Below are positions 1-7,372 of a stretch of 64,000 bases of DNA, one piece after another. Every line of letters begins with the position of its first letter. Position 1 is the stretch's first letter. A program made the position numbers and the translations under genes. The notes under the pieces are model-generated. The model had not been told where the DNA came from. It saw only the letters and a program-made list of their open reading frames with translations, and ran no database searches. This DNA comes from Flavobacterium pisciphilum (lineage in GTDB: Bacteria > Bacteroidota > Bacteroidia > Flavobacteriales > Flavobacteriaceae): positions 3,596,001-3,660,000 of the forward strand of contig NZ_JAJJMO010000001.1 in assembly GCF_020905345.1 (NCBI RefSeq), in the 5' to 3' direction.

Positions 1-1703
1 CCTTTATTGTTTAATACATCTGATGGTAGGTTGTCTTGAGAACCTAAATGTATAGAATCCATAAATTTGATTCCGCTAATCCAGTTTCCATCTAAGTTGT
101 CGTATTTTCCTTGAACATCACTTTGACGACCAGCAAAATTCCACATTAAATACCTCCAGTACATATATCCGAATTGATATTCGAACATAAAGCTAAAGTT
201 GTCTACAGTTGTTGGTTTCTCAACGATTAAGTAATCACCATAGCTTTTTAAGAATTTAATGTAACCATCGTTGTCAATTTGTTTCTGAGCATATGCTTTT
301 TTGAATTCCATGACAGTTTTTTCAACTTCATGTCTTAATTGAGCAGTTGCTTTATTGTATTCCTCTTCAGATAGTTGACTTGGGTCGATACCGTATTTTT
401 GCAAATCATCTTCGTAAGGATAGTTTGGATTTATCTTAAATGCAGGAGGATTGGTAAAGTTAACATAGTTCTCTGCATGTTCAGTACTCCACATTCTTGG
501 TAAAAATGCTTTTTGCGCATCATCAGTATTTTGCACTGCATTTTTATAATTGTTGGTAATAATATATTTACCAGTTGTGTAGTCTCTTTCGTAATTTGGT
601 TTTTTGTCAAGATAAGGAGTGTTTTTATCTAGTCCAGAAAACATTTCTGTGTATTGAGGACCATAAAACAATGGGTTTACACCATATTGTTCACGATTGT
701 AATAAGCAAGAACTTCAGTCGCATCCGAAGGCTTGTTTTCGTTAATTACAGTATTGGCATTGGCTCTGATAGGTAACATTAACCAAGTAGAGAATCCAAT
801 TAAGATAAATAAGATACAAAGTATTATTGTGTTGTAAAAAACAAGTCCTTTTTGTTTTGTGTAGCGTAATCCGAAATAAAAGAAAGCAATAAATACTAAA
901 GCAACAAAAATAGTTCCTGAGTTAAAAGGCATTCCCATTTCATTAACCATGAAGATCTCAGTTTTACCAAAGAAAGCCATTGTTAACGGAAGTAATAATA
1001 TAAAGATGAATAGTAGGACAGCTACTACTACAATATTGGCAATAATAAAATTCTTAATTGTAACTTTTTCGTAGTTCTTAAAGAAATAAAGGAACCCAAT
1101 TGCAGGAATTGTAAGTAATGCCATGAAGTGAACTCCAAATGAAAGACCTACTACTAATGATATAATTAGTAACCATTTATTACCCCTTGGAGTATGCATG
1201 TCTTGTTCCCAACGTAATCCCAACCAAAAAAGTAAAGCTATTAATAAGGATGCCATAGCGTAAACCTCTGCTTCAACAGCATTAAACCAGAAACTGTCAG
1301 AAAAAGTATAGGCAAGTGCTCCAACAAAAGAGCTACCTAAGATAACAATAGCATTGTTTTTATTGATTTCTGAAAAGCGAGCTATCATTTTTTTAAGAAT
1401 AATAGAAGAAGACCAGAACATAAATAATATTGTAAAGGCACTTGAAAATACAGACATCATATTAACCATTAAGGCTACATGCTGATCATCCATTGCAAAC
1501 ATTGCAAAGAAAGCACCCATCATTTGGTATAAAGGAGCTCCGGGTGGGTGTCCTACTTCAAGTTTAGCTGCTGTAGCGATGTATTCACCACAATCCCAAA
1601 AACTCATTGTGGGTTCGACAGTAAGGGTGTAAGTTATTAAAGCGATTGTAAAAGTTAACCAACCAATAATTGTATTCCATTTATTAAAGTTGAATTGTGC
1701 CAT
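1..1703 (-). CDS. DUF2723 (GT117-like) integral membrane glycosyltransferase, 3' end cut by window
   Basis: The reverse strand reads open from an ATG at 1703 to base 1 with no stop, so the C-terminal end lies outside the window. The product starts MAQFNFNKWN and then shows WDCGEYI and VGHPPGAPLYQM near residues 35-60. These are hallmarks of the DUF2723 family, which resembles protein O-mannosyltransferases and is classed as GT117. Several hydrophobic segments follow over roughly residues 70-290, then a soluble domain rich in Tyr, Asn and Lys. The family is common in Bacteroidota and presumably moves a lipid-linked sugar onto an acceptor across the inner membrane. Substrate and acceptor cannot be told from sequence. 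The gene is divergent from the tRNA-Gln pair; a possible -7 element (TTTCTTTG with TTG 17 bases upstream) lies in the shared spacer. Confidence 0.85.
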   Translation of the reverse strand, partial: MAQFNFNKWNTIIGWLTFTIALITYTLTVEPTMSFWDCGEYIATAAKLEVGHPPGAPLYQMMGAFFAMFAMDDQHVALMVNMMSVFSSAFTILFMFWSSSIILKKMIARFSEINKNNAIVILGSSFVGALAYTFSDSFWFNAVEAEVYAMASLLIALLFWLGLRWEQDMHTPRGNKWLLIISLVVGLSFGVHFMALLTIPAIGFLYFFKNYEKVTIKNFIIANIVVVAVLLFIFILLLPLTMAFFGKTEIFMVNEMGMPFNSGTIFVALVFIAFFYFGLRYTKQKGLVFYNTIILCILFILIGFSTWLMLPIRANANTVINENKPSDATEVLAYYNREQYGVNPLFYGPQYTEMFSGLDKNTPYLDKKPNYERDYTTGKYIITNNYKNAVQNTDDAQKAFLPRMWSTEHAENYVNFTNPPAFKINPNYPYEDDLQKYGIDPSQLSEEEYNKATAQLRHEVEKTVMEFKKAYAQKQIDNDGYIKFLKSYGDYLIVEKPTTVDNFSFMFEYQFGYMYWRYLMWNFAGRQSDVQGKYDNLDGNWISGIKFMDSIHLGSQDNLPSDVLNNK

Positions 1704-1898
1704 ATTTAGGTGTTAAAAATTTGTCCTTATTTAATCTTACAAAGAAAATGTTTTTTTGTGTAACCAAACCAGCATTAACAAATTTTTCTATAAAAGTAAT
1801 TGATTGGAGTAATGTATTGTGTATGAATTGGTTTCGTGCTACCGTTGAGATTGTTTGAAGAAAAAACGATTTTTTTTGAAATTTTTTGCTTCAAAAGT

Positions 1899-1928
1899 TT
1901 GTACAAACTAAAAAAAGCTTTAAATTTG
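1899..1928 (+). promoter_or_regulatory. Promoter of first tRNA-Gln
   Basis: TTG at 1899-1901 and TAAATTTG at 1921-1928, separated by 19 bases, match the Bacteroidota housekeeping promoter (TTG, 17-23 spacer, TAnnTTTG). The tRNA begins 20 bases downstream of the -7 box, leaving a short trimmed leader. Confidence 0.75.
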
Positions 1929-1948
1929 CACTCGCTTAACAGCACTGC

Positions 1949-2019
1949 TGGTCTATGGTGTAATGGTAACACAACTGTTTTTGGTGCAGTCTTTCAAGGT
2001 TCGAGTCCTTGTAGACCAA
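1949..2019 (+). tRNA. tRNA-Gln (anticodon TTG), copy 1
   Basis: A 71-nt cloverleaf. The acceptor arm TGGTCTA pairs with TAGACCA, the anticodon arm ACTGT pairs with GCAGT around loop TTTTGGT, and the T arm contains GGTTCGAGTCC. Anticodon TTG reads CAA/CAG glutamine codons. The discriminator base is A and CCA is not encoded. It is identical to the second copy 180 bp downstream. Confidence 0.95.
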
Positions 2020-2025
2020 CATAAA

Positions 2026-2052
2026 AAGCCTCTCAATCGAGAGGCTTTTTTT
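2026..2052 (+). terminator. Intrinsic terminator after tRNA-Gln copy 1
   Basis: GCCTCTC and GAGAGGC flank an AATC loop (2028-2045) and are followed by seven T. It lies between the two tRNA genes, so the copies are probably separate transcription units. Confidence 0.8.
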
Positions 2053-2078
2053 ATGCAATAAAGTTTGTGAAAAAAAAT

Positions 2079-2108
2079 TTGTGTAAATCAAATAAAACTG
2101 TAAATTTG
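2079..2108 (+). promoter_or_regulatory. Promoter of second tRNA-Gln
   Basis: TTG at 2079-2081, 19-base spacer, TAAATTTG at 2101-2108: the same geometry as at the first copy. The -7 box and leader are part of the duplicated 100-bp block, whereas the sequence around the -33 box has diverged. Confidence 0.75.
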
Positions 2109-2128
2109 CACTCGCTTAACAGCACCGC

Positions 2129-2199
2129 TGGTCTATGGTGTAATGGTAACACAACTGTTTTTGGTGCAGTCTTTCAAGGTTCGAGTCCTTGTAGACCAA
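2129..2199 (+). tRNA. tRNA-Gln (anticodon TTG), copy 2
   Basis: Identical in all 71 positions to the copy at 1949-2019, with the same cloverleaf and TTG anticodon. The block 2101-2200 repeats 1921-2020 with a single change in the leader (T1946 versus C2126), so duplication was recent or the copies are kept alike by conversion. Confidence 0.95.
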
Positions 2200-2212
2200 C
2201 TGGCAATTTTGA

Positions 2213-2250
2213 AAACCCCGTAAACATTACGTTTACGGGGTTTCTTCTTT
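2213..2250 (+). terminator. Intrinsic terminator after tRNA-Gln copy 2
   Basis: AAACCCCGTAAAC and GTTTACGGGGTTT form a 13-bp stem around a 5-nt loop (2213-2243), followed by a T-rich tail. It is unlike the first copy's terminator, which shows that the duplication stopped at the tRNA 3' end. Confidence 0.8.
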
Positions 2251-2779
2251 TAGTATTATTTCAACTTTTTACTTCTAGTATTGCATTACTAATTGACTTG
2301 TTAGTCCCTTGGTGTTGTGAGTTTATTGTGCTTGTTTTTCTGGATTTGCGATATCAGAATGTATAGTCATAAACTGTTTTGTTTTTTCTAGGGGGTTATA
2401 TGTGTCCTGTGTTTTTCTCGGCCCTGAATAAATTTATCATTGCAGGGTAGGGGTAGGTTTTTCTCTGTTATAGATAATGATATTGATTCTGTTTTTATTT
2501 CTATAATCCAAATCTGGATAGTTATCTCGTTCTTTCTAATAAAAAAATTAGCCTAAGATGTTGATTTGTAAAATTTTATCTATTTTTAATTAGTGGAATA
2601 GTGGTAGAAATGTTTTTTTATTGCAAAATCATAAGTATCGTCTTACGTGTATAAGTGAGTTTTAAATTTTTTTTTCGATGTGCTTATTCATGTTGAAGAT
2701 AGATATATTGGGATGTGGTTGTGGTTTTGATATGTTTTGAGGCAGTTTAGCTACTAATATATTTTAATAGAATATTTGC
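2251..2779. other. Gene-free AT-rich spacer
   Basis: About 530 bases without a credible coding frame: short frames with many stops and no homology I recognise. The plus strand is rich in T and G. It contains TTTCTCGG at 2414-2421 and GGGTAGGGGTAGG at 2445-2457; both words recur in the other large gene-free spacer (10472-10479 and 10594-10605). The last 60 bases hold the regulatory region of the ArsR operon. Confidence 0.6.
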
Positions 2780-2821
2780 GCAGTTAAATAATTGCATATA
2801 TATTAGCAGTCAAATAACTGC
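2780..2821 (+). promoter_or_regulatory. Paired palindromes, likely ArsR operator
   Basis: Two copies of the 16-bp pattern GCAGTyAAATAAyTGC lie at 2780-2795 and 2806-2821, centres 26 bp apart, each an inverted repeat. The second ends three bases before the regulator ATG. A weak -7-like AATATTTG (2771-2778) abuts the first. The layout fits autorepression by the ArsR-type protein encoded immediately downstream. The palindromes are seen; their function is inferred. Confidence 0.65.
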
Positions 2822-2824
2822 ACA

Positions 2825-3148
2825 ATGAAATTAAGAAGAGATGTTTTTCAAGCAATAGCTGATCCAAACCGTAGAATGATAATTTCTTTGCTGGCTATTC
2901 AATCTATGACACCAACGGCAATAGCTGAGAGTTTTGATTCGTCAAGGCAAACTATTTCAAAGCACATACAAATACTTACTGAATGTGATATTTTGAAACA
3001 AGAACATAAAGGGAGGGAGATATATTATCATTTAAACCCAGATGGGATGAAGCAAATAGCTGACTTTATTGAACCTTTTAGAAATATGTGGGAAGAACGA
3101 TTTGATAAATTAGAAACTTTAATGAAAAATCATCAGTTAAAAAAATAA
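2825..3148 (+). CDS. ArsR-family winged-helix transcriptional regulator
   Basis: A 107-residue protein with the ArsR/SmtB winged-helix fold over most of its length. MKLRRDVFQAIADPNRRMII at the start is typical of the subgroup linked to SRPBCC proteins. The recognition helix lies around SSRQTISKHIQIL (residues 39-51) and the wing at EHKGREIYYHLNP (60-72). No metal-binding cysteine cluster is present, so it is not a classical arsenic or zinc sensor. It starts three bases after a double palindrome and is followed after 6 bases by an SRPBCC gene and then a DoxX-like gene, an arrangement seen in many bacteria. It probably represses its own operon; the inducer is unknown. Confidence 0.88.
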   Translation: MKLRRDVFQAIADPNRRMIISLLAIQSMTPTAIAESFDSSRQTISKHIQILTECDILKQEHKGREIYYHLNPDGMKQIADFIEPFRNMWEERFDKLETLMKNHQLKK

Positions 3149-3154
3149 AACAAA

Positions 3155-3619
3155 ATGGAAGCTAAAACAAATATTGATGCGCTAGAAGGAAAGCAAGATT
3201 TAATAATAAGAAGAGAGTTTGATTTGCCTGTAGAATTACTCTTTAAGGCATATAGCGAACCTGAACTTATAGAACAATGGATGGGGACAAAAGTTGTGAA
3301 ATTTGAGAATGGAAATCAAGGTAGTTATCAGTTTGAAACTTCGTATAATGGCAATGTTGTGTTTAGAGCAAGTGGGACAATTCATAAGATAGTACCAGAT
3401 CAAAAAATAATTCGAACCTTTGAAATAGAAAATGCTCCTATTGATGTGCAGCTTGAATTCCTGGAATTTGAAAAACTTAGCGATAGTAGAAGTAAATTGA
3501 CTATTCAGATAATATATAAATCAGAACAACACAGGGCAGAACAGTTAAAATTACCTTTTACCAATGGCTTAAATATGGCTCATAACAGACTACAAGAATT
3601 ATTAACTAATTTAAAATAA
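3155..3619 (+). CDS. SRPBCC / AHSA1-like ligand-binding protein
   Basis: A 154-residue protein of the Aha1 C-terminal-like SRPBCC (START/Bet v 1) superfamily. The opening strand IRREFDLPVELLFKAYSEPE, the following ELIEQWMG and a late helix with NGLNMAHNRLQELL fit the helix-grip fold with an internal hydrophobic cavity. There is no signal peptide, so it should be cytosolic. It lies 6 bases after the ArsR gene and 6 bases before the DoxX-like gene, so it is almost certainly co-transcribed. Such proteins bind small hydrophobic ligands; the ligand is not deducible here. Confidence 0.8.
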   Translation: MEAKTNIDALEGKQDLIIRREFDLPVELLFKAYSEPELIEQWMGTKVVKFENGNQGSYQFETSYNGNVVFRASGTIHKIVPDQKIIRTFEIENAPIDVQLEFLEFEKLSDSRSKLTIQIIYKSEQHRAEQLKLPFTNGLNMAHNRLQELLTNLK

Positions 3620-3625
3620 TCTAAA

Positions 3626-4003
3626 ATGAAAAAAACAAATGTTATTATTTATTGGGTATCTACCATTTTGCTTTCAATTGGGATGTTTTCAGGAGGAATA
3701 GCTCAATTGTTAAAAGCAAAAGAGACAGTTGATGGAATTGTTCATCTGGGTTATCCAATTTACTTTACAAGTATAATTGGTACATGGAAAGTTTTAGGGG
3801 TGATTGTATTGTTGATTCCGAAGTTTGCTTTAATGAAAGAATGGGCGTATGCTGGTTTCTTTTTTGCAATGTCTGGAGCTGTGTTTTCTCATGTAGCCAG
3901 TGGTGATGCTATATTGAACTACTTAGCGCCTTTTGTGTTTGCATTGCTTACGGTAGTGTCTTGGTATTTTAGACCGGTGGATAGAAAAATAATAACTAAG
4001 TAA
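3626..4003 (+). CDS. DoxX-like small membrane protein
   Basis: A 125-residue protein with four predicted membrane helices: about residues 6-28, 46-66, 73-92 and 97-117. The GTWKVLGVIVLLIP stretch and the charged KEWAYAGF turn are typical of DoxX-like (DoxX_2) proteins encoded next to ArsR and SRPBCC genes. The short C-terminal tail is basic. It belongs to the same operon as its two upstream neighbours. The biochemical role is unknown; relatives are linked to thiol and redox stress, but nothing here proves that. Confidence 0.75.
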   Translation: MKKTNVIIYWVSTILLSIGMFSGGIAQLLKAKETVDGIVHLGYPIYFTSIIGTWKVLGVIVLLIPKFALMKEWAYAGFFFAMSGAVFSHVASGDAILNYLAPFVFALLTVVSWYFRPVDRKIITK

Positions 4004-4017
4004 TAACAAGCGAAACT

Positions 4018-4482
4018 ATGACTGCAAAAGTAGATTTTAAAGACGTATCTGTATCTGGCTTAAGTTCGTCGCCAGTTGCAGAAGCACTGGCAGGTTTACG
4101 GGCACATGAAGCTCGTTATTTTATGAATAAATATAATCTTGATTTTGTGGTTGTGTCAGCTAATGAAAGTCAGGGTGTTATTGATTGGGTGAGTCAAATT
4201 TTAAAAAAAGAAAGAGATATTGAAATTGCATCTAAGCCACTAGAAACGGCAAGTTTGCAAGTGGAGAATATAAAGTGGGTATTCGTTTTTTATGAAAGCG
4301 GTCTTGCAATCAATATTCCTTATACAATTGATAGTGCTAAACAACGAGCAGTTGGATTCAAGCTTTCTGAAGGTATGGAAATTCCGAAAGAATTAGAAAG
4401 TAAATTTAAATTTGCTAGACAAAAATCGAAATTGGCTGGAACCATTCGAGGTTCGTTTTTTGTTATTAAAGGCGAATATTAA
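4018..4482 (+). CDS. Conserved-looking protein of unknown function
   Basis: A 154-residue soluble protein that I do not recognise. It has no signal peptide or membrane segment. Visible parts are a Ser-rich N-terminus (VSVSGLSSSPVAEALAGLRA), an alpha/beta-like stretch with hydrophobic strand LDFVVVSA, a second strand WVFVFYESGLAINIP, and a basic Lys/Arg-rich C-terminal third ending in GTIRGSFFVIKGEY. It starts 14 bases after the DoxX-like gene on the same strand and ends before a terminator at 4551, so it is probably the last gene of the ArsR operon. Codon use and AT content match the neighbours. Coding status is likely from length and context; function is open. Confidence 0.6.
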   Translation: MTAKVDFKDVSVSGLSSSPVAEALAGLRAHEARYFMNKYNLDFVVVSANESQGVIDWVSQILKKERDIEIASKPLETASLQVENIKWVFVFYESGLAINIPYTIDSAKQRAVGFKLSEGMEIPKELESKFKFARQKSKLAGTIRGSFFVIKGEY

Positions 4483-4550
4483 AAAGAGAAACAATAATCA
4501 TTAGGTGTTTGAAATTTTAGAAATCTACTCTTGATTAGGATAATAAAAAA

Positions 4551-4575
4551 AACCTCTCGACTGAGAGGTTTTTTT
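4551..4575. terminator. Bidirectional terminator between converging genes
   Basis: AACCTCTC and GAGAGGTT around a GACT loop (4551-4570), with T5 following on the plus strand and an A-rich flank upstream that becomes a T tract on the minus strand. It serves the plus-strand operon and probably the minus-strand universal stress gene. Confidence 0.8.
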
Positions 4576-4598
4576 GTGATAATTTTATTAGGGTTGGT

Positions 4599-5423
4599 TT
4601 AAATTTTGAAAGTCATTACTGGTCGTATAGCATGATTTACTAAATCTCCGCTAATGCTACCATTAAAGAAGTAGGAGAATCCGGTTCTTCCGTGAGTACA
4701 CATACCAATTAAATCGGCATCAATACTATTAGAGAAATTAATAATTCCGTTTTCGATGTTAGTATCGTTGTAAATATGAGTCGAATAGTTGTCAAGGTTA
4801 AATGGTGCGATAAAATCAGTCATTATTTTTTCGGCAACATGAGTCGGTTTGAAGGTATTTGGAGTACAAATCATTACCAAATGCAATTTAGAATCAAAGA
4901 ATTTTGTAAACTCTATCAATTTTTTAAAAGGTTTTTCAGTTTCTTTTGAAAAATCTGAAGCAAAAACAAAATTTGTAGTTTTGAATGCATCCATGTGTTT
5001 TTTGATTACTAAAACTGGGATTTCAGAATGGCGAACTACTTTTTCTGTGTTGGATCCGATGAGTAATTCTTCAAAGCCAGAAGACCCATGTGAGCCCATG
5101 ACGATTAGGTCAATTTCGTGTTCATTACTTACTTTTGCAATTCCTTCAGCTGGTCTGTCGAGTTTTACCATCTCAATTATTGTAAGTCCATCTAGGTAGG
5201 CTCTCTCGGCGATTTTTGAAAGCATTTCATTAGCCTTTTTCATGAAAAGCATAGTCTCAGGGATGCTAATTCCGCCCGTAATTGCATCGCTCATTTGACT
5301 AGGTAATTCTAGCGTATGAAGTATGATAATCTCAGAATTATTTTTTTTTGCGATTTGTGCTGCGACTTTTAAAGCGTCTTCAGCATGTTCAGAAAAATCG
5401 GTAGGAACTAATATGCGTTTCAT
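4599..5423 (-). CDS. Tandem-domain universal stress protein (UspA family)
   Basis: A 274-residue cytosolic protein made of two Usp domains, about 1-143 and 150-274. Domain 1 opens with MKRILVPTDFSEHAEDALKV and carries the ATP-binding signature G-2x-G-9x-GS (GSHG...IGS around residues 110-124). Domain 2 repeats the fold (NFVFASDFSKETEKP) and ends with CTHGRTGFSYFFNGS, where the first glycine of the signature is cysteine, so nucleotide binding there may be weaker or lost. Double-domain Usp proteins are frequent in Flavobacteria and are usually induced by stress or stationary phase. It converges on the unknown gene at 4018-4482 and diverges from the rimP operon. Confidence 0.88.
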   Translation of the reverse strand: MKRILVPTDFSEHAEDALKVAAQIAKKNNSEIIILHTLELPSQMSDAITGGISIPETMLFMKKANEMLSKIAERAYLDGLTIIEMVKLDRPAEGIAKVSNEHEIDLIVMGSHGSSGFEELLIGSNTEKVVRHSEIPVLVIKKHMDAFKTTNFVFASDFSKETEKPFKKLIEFTKFFDSKLHLVMICTPNTFKPTHVAEKIMTDFIAPFNLDNYSTHIYNDTNIENGIINFSNSIDADLIGMCTHGRTGFSYFFNGSISGDLVNHAIRPVMTFKI

Positions 5424-5473
5424 AACTTTTTGATGTTAAATTATATGAAAAATTGTTTAATTTGGTGCTTATA

Positions 5474-5504
5474 TAAAGATAAGAAATATTTTTAGAGCAA
5501 TCAA
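5474..5504 (-). promoter_or_regulatory. Possible promoter of the universal stress gene
   Basis: On the minus strand, TTG (complement of 5502-5504), a 20-base spacer and TATCTTTA (complement of 5474-5481) give a 7/8 match to TAnnTTTG, 51 bases upstream of the start codon. It lies almost back to back with the rimP promoter. Confidence 0.45.
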
Positions 5505-5510
5505 TTTATT

Positions 5511-5537
5511 TTGATTTATAAAAAAACACTATATTTG
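5511..5537 (+). promoter_or_regulatory. Promoter of rimP-nusA-infB
   Basis: TTG at 5511-5513, a 16-base spacer and TATATTTG at 5530-5537 fit the Bacteroidota promoter with a slightly short spacer. Transcription should begin near 5544, about 20 bases before the leader hairpin. Confidence 0.65.
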
Positions 5538-5565
5538 CACCGTTATTTATTAAAATCTAAATAAT

Positions 5566-5591
5566 GAGGGGACTAAATGTCCCCTCTTTTT
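5566..5591 (+). promoter_or_regulatory. Terminator-like hairpin in the rimP leader (possible attenuator)
   Basis: GAGGGGAC (5566-5573) pairs perfectly with GTCCCCTC (5579-5586) around TAAAT and is followed directly by TTTTT (5587-5591), nine bases before the rimP ATG. It has the form of an intrinsic terminator but lies between the promoter and the first gene of an operon that encodes the termination factor NusA. Attenuation or NusA feedback is an inference. The hairpin would also sit close to the ribosome-binding region and could affect rimP translation. Confidence 0.6.
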
Positions 5592-5599
5592 ATAAAAGT

Positions 5600-6064
5600 A
5601 TGACATTTAAAGAAAAAGTAAACGTATTAATAGCTGAGGGTCTCTTAGAAAAACCATCAATTTTTTTAATCGACCTGACCATTACCGATGCTTTCAAGAT
5701 AATTGTATCTTTGGATGGAGATAATGGTGTGCTCTTGCAAGATTGTATTGATGTTAGTCGCGCTATCGAGAATAATTTGGACAGAGAAGAACAAGATTTT
5801 TCTTTGGAAGTTGCTTCGGTAGGAGTTGGTTCTCCTCTAAAATTGGTTAGACAGTACAAGAAAAACATTGGTAGAACATTGATAGTTAATACTAATGGTG
5901 AAAAAATTGAGGCTGAGTTGGTAGATGCTAATGAAGATTTCATAATTTTGTCTTGGGAAGCAAGGGAACCTAAGAAAATAGGAAAAGGAAAAGAAACAGT
6001 TCAAAAAGAGCAACAAATACCTTATACAGAAATTAAAGAGGCAATTGTTACAGTAACATTTTAA
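5600..6064 (+). CDS. rimP: Ribosome maturation factor RimP
   Basis: A 154-residue cytosolic factor for 30S subunit maturation. The N-terminal alpha/beta domain contains LFLIDLTI-like [20 protein letters not shown] and [20 protein letters not shown], and [20 protein letters not shown] corresponds to the conserved EVSSPG-L-RP segment. The C-terminal SH3-like domain ends in [16 protein letters not shown] chose the ATG at 5600 (MTFKEKVN) because the in-frame ATG at 5564 would place 12 unusual residues inside the leader hairpin. It is followed after 13 bases by nusA, the standard bacterial rimP-nusA-infB order. Confidence 0.93.
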   Translation: MTFKEKVNVLIAEGLLEKPSIFLIDLTITDAFKIIVSLDGDNGVLLQDCIDVSRAIENNLDREEQDFSLEVASVGVGSPLKLVRQYKKNIGRTLIVNTNGEKIEAELVDANEDFIILSWEAREPKKIGKGKETVQKEQQIPYTEIKEAIVTVTF

Positions 6065-6077
6065 TTAAAGAATTCGC

Positions 6078-7325
6078 ATGGAAAATTTAGCATTAATCGA
6101 TTCATTCTCAGAGTTTAAAGATGATAAACTTATTGATCGTGTAACGCTTATGGCAATCTTAGAAGATGTATTCAGAAATGCATTGAAGAAAAAATACGGT
6201 TCAGATGATAACTTCGATATTATCATAAATCCTGATAAGGGAGATATGGAAATTTGGAGAAGGAGAGTAATCGTTGCTGACGAAGATCTTGATTTTGAAA
6301 ATGAGGAGATTACTTTGACAGAAGCAAGAAGAATTGAAGCGGATTTTGAGATTGGAGAAGAAGTTTCTGAAGAAGTAAAATTGATTGATTTAGGTAGAAG
6401 AGCTATTTTAGCTTTACGCCAAAATTTGATTTCTAAAATACATGAACACGACAATACAAATCTTTATAAGCAATTTAAAGATATTATTGGTGATATTTAT
6501 ACTGCCGAAGTGCACCATGTTCGCCCAAGAGTTGTAATTTTGGTGGATGATGAAGGGAATGAAATTGTATTGCCAAAAGAAAAACAAATCCCATCTGACT
6601 TTTTCCGTAAAGGAGATAACGTTCGTGGAATTATTGAAAGTGTTGAATTAAAAGGAAATAAACCACAAATTATTATGTCTAGAACTTCAGAGAAGTTTTT
6701 AGAAAAATTATTTGAACAAGAAATTCCAGAAGTATTCGACGGATTGATTACAGTTAAAAATGTAGTTAGAATACCAGGAGAAAAAGCAAAAGTAGCGGTT
6801 GATTCTTATGATGATAGAATTGATCCAGTTGGAGCTTGTGTTGGTATGAAAGGTTCTCGTATTCACGGAATTGTACGTGAGTTAGGAAATGAAAATATTG
6901 ATGTTATTAATTATACTAGTAACATTCAGCTATATATTACAAGGGCTTTAAGTCCTGCAAAAGTATCTTCAATTAAGATTAATGAAGAAACTAAAAGAGC
7001 CGAAGTTTTCTTGAAATTAGAGGAAGTTTCTAAAGCTATCGGTAGAGGTGGTCATAACATTAAACTAGCAGGCCAATTAACAGGCTATGAGCTTGATGTT
7101 ATTAGAGAAGGAGATGTAGCAAGCGGTGAAGACGATGATGTCGAATTAACAGAGTTCTCTGATGAAATCGAAGGATGGGTTATCGAAGAGTTTGCTAAAA
7201 TAGGATTGGATACTGCAAAGAGTATTTTAAAACAAGAAGTAGAAGATTTAGTAAGAAGAACAGACTTAGAGGAGGAAACAATTCTAGATGTAATGCGTAT
7301 ACTAAAAGAAGAGTTTGATAGTTAA
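6078..7325 (+). CDS. nusA: Transcription termination/antitermination factor NusA
   Basis: A 415-residue protein that binds RNA polymerase and nascent RNA to control pausing, termination and antitermination. The N-terminal polymerase-binding domain spans about residues 1-125, an S1 domain follows near 135-200 (YTAEVHHVRPRVVILVDDEG), and two KH domains lie at about 230-370. KH1 contains GACVGMKGSRIHGIVREL and KH2 contains AIGRGGHNIKLAGQLTGYEL. The acidic C-terminal tail resembles other Bacteroidota NusA and lacks the two extra acidic repeats of the E. coli protein. It is co-transcribed with rimP and infB. Confidence 0.96.
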   Translation: MENLALIDSFSEFKDDKLIDRVTLMAILEDVFRNALKKKYGSDDNFDIIINPDKGDMEIWRRRVIVADEDLDFENEEITLTEARRIEADFEIGEEVSEEVKLIDLGRRAILALRQNLISKIHEHDNTNLYKQFKDIIGDIYTAEVHHVRPRVVILVDDEGNEIVLPKEKQIPSDFFRKGDNVRGIIESVELKGNKPQIIMSRTSEKFLEKLFEQEIPEVFDGLITVKNVVRIPGEKAKVAVDSYDDRIDPVGACVGMKGSRIHGIVRELGNENIDVINYTSNIQLYITRALSPAKVSSIKINEETKRAEVFLKLEEVSKAIGRGGHNIKLAGQLTGYELDVIREGDVASGEDDDVELTEFSDEIEGWVIEEFAKIGLDTAKSILKQEVEDLVRRTDLEEETILDVMRILKEEFDS

Positions 7326-7372
7326 TCTATCTTTCTCACAACACAACGAATAGGTAATAATAAAAAGGTTTT

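Noticed and set aside
1836..2366. Short plus-strand frames across the tRNA-Gln genes
   Set aside because: They translate tRNA and promoter sequence; both share the same tRNA-derived peptide.
5564..5599. Upstream ATG start for rimP
   Set aside because: It lies in the leader hairpin and adds 12 residues not typical of RimP; the ATG at 5600 fits the family.
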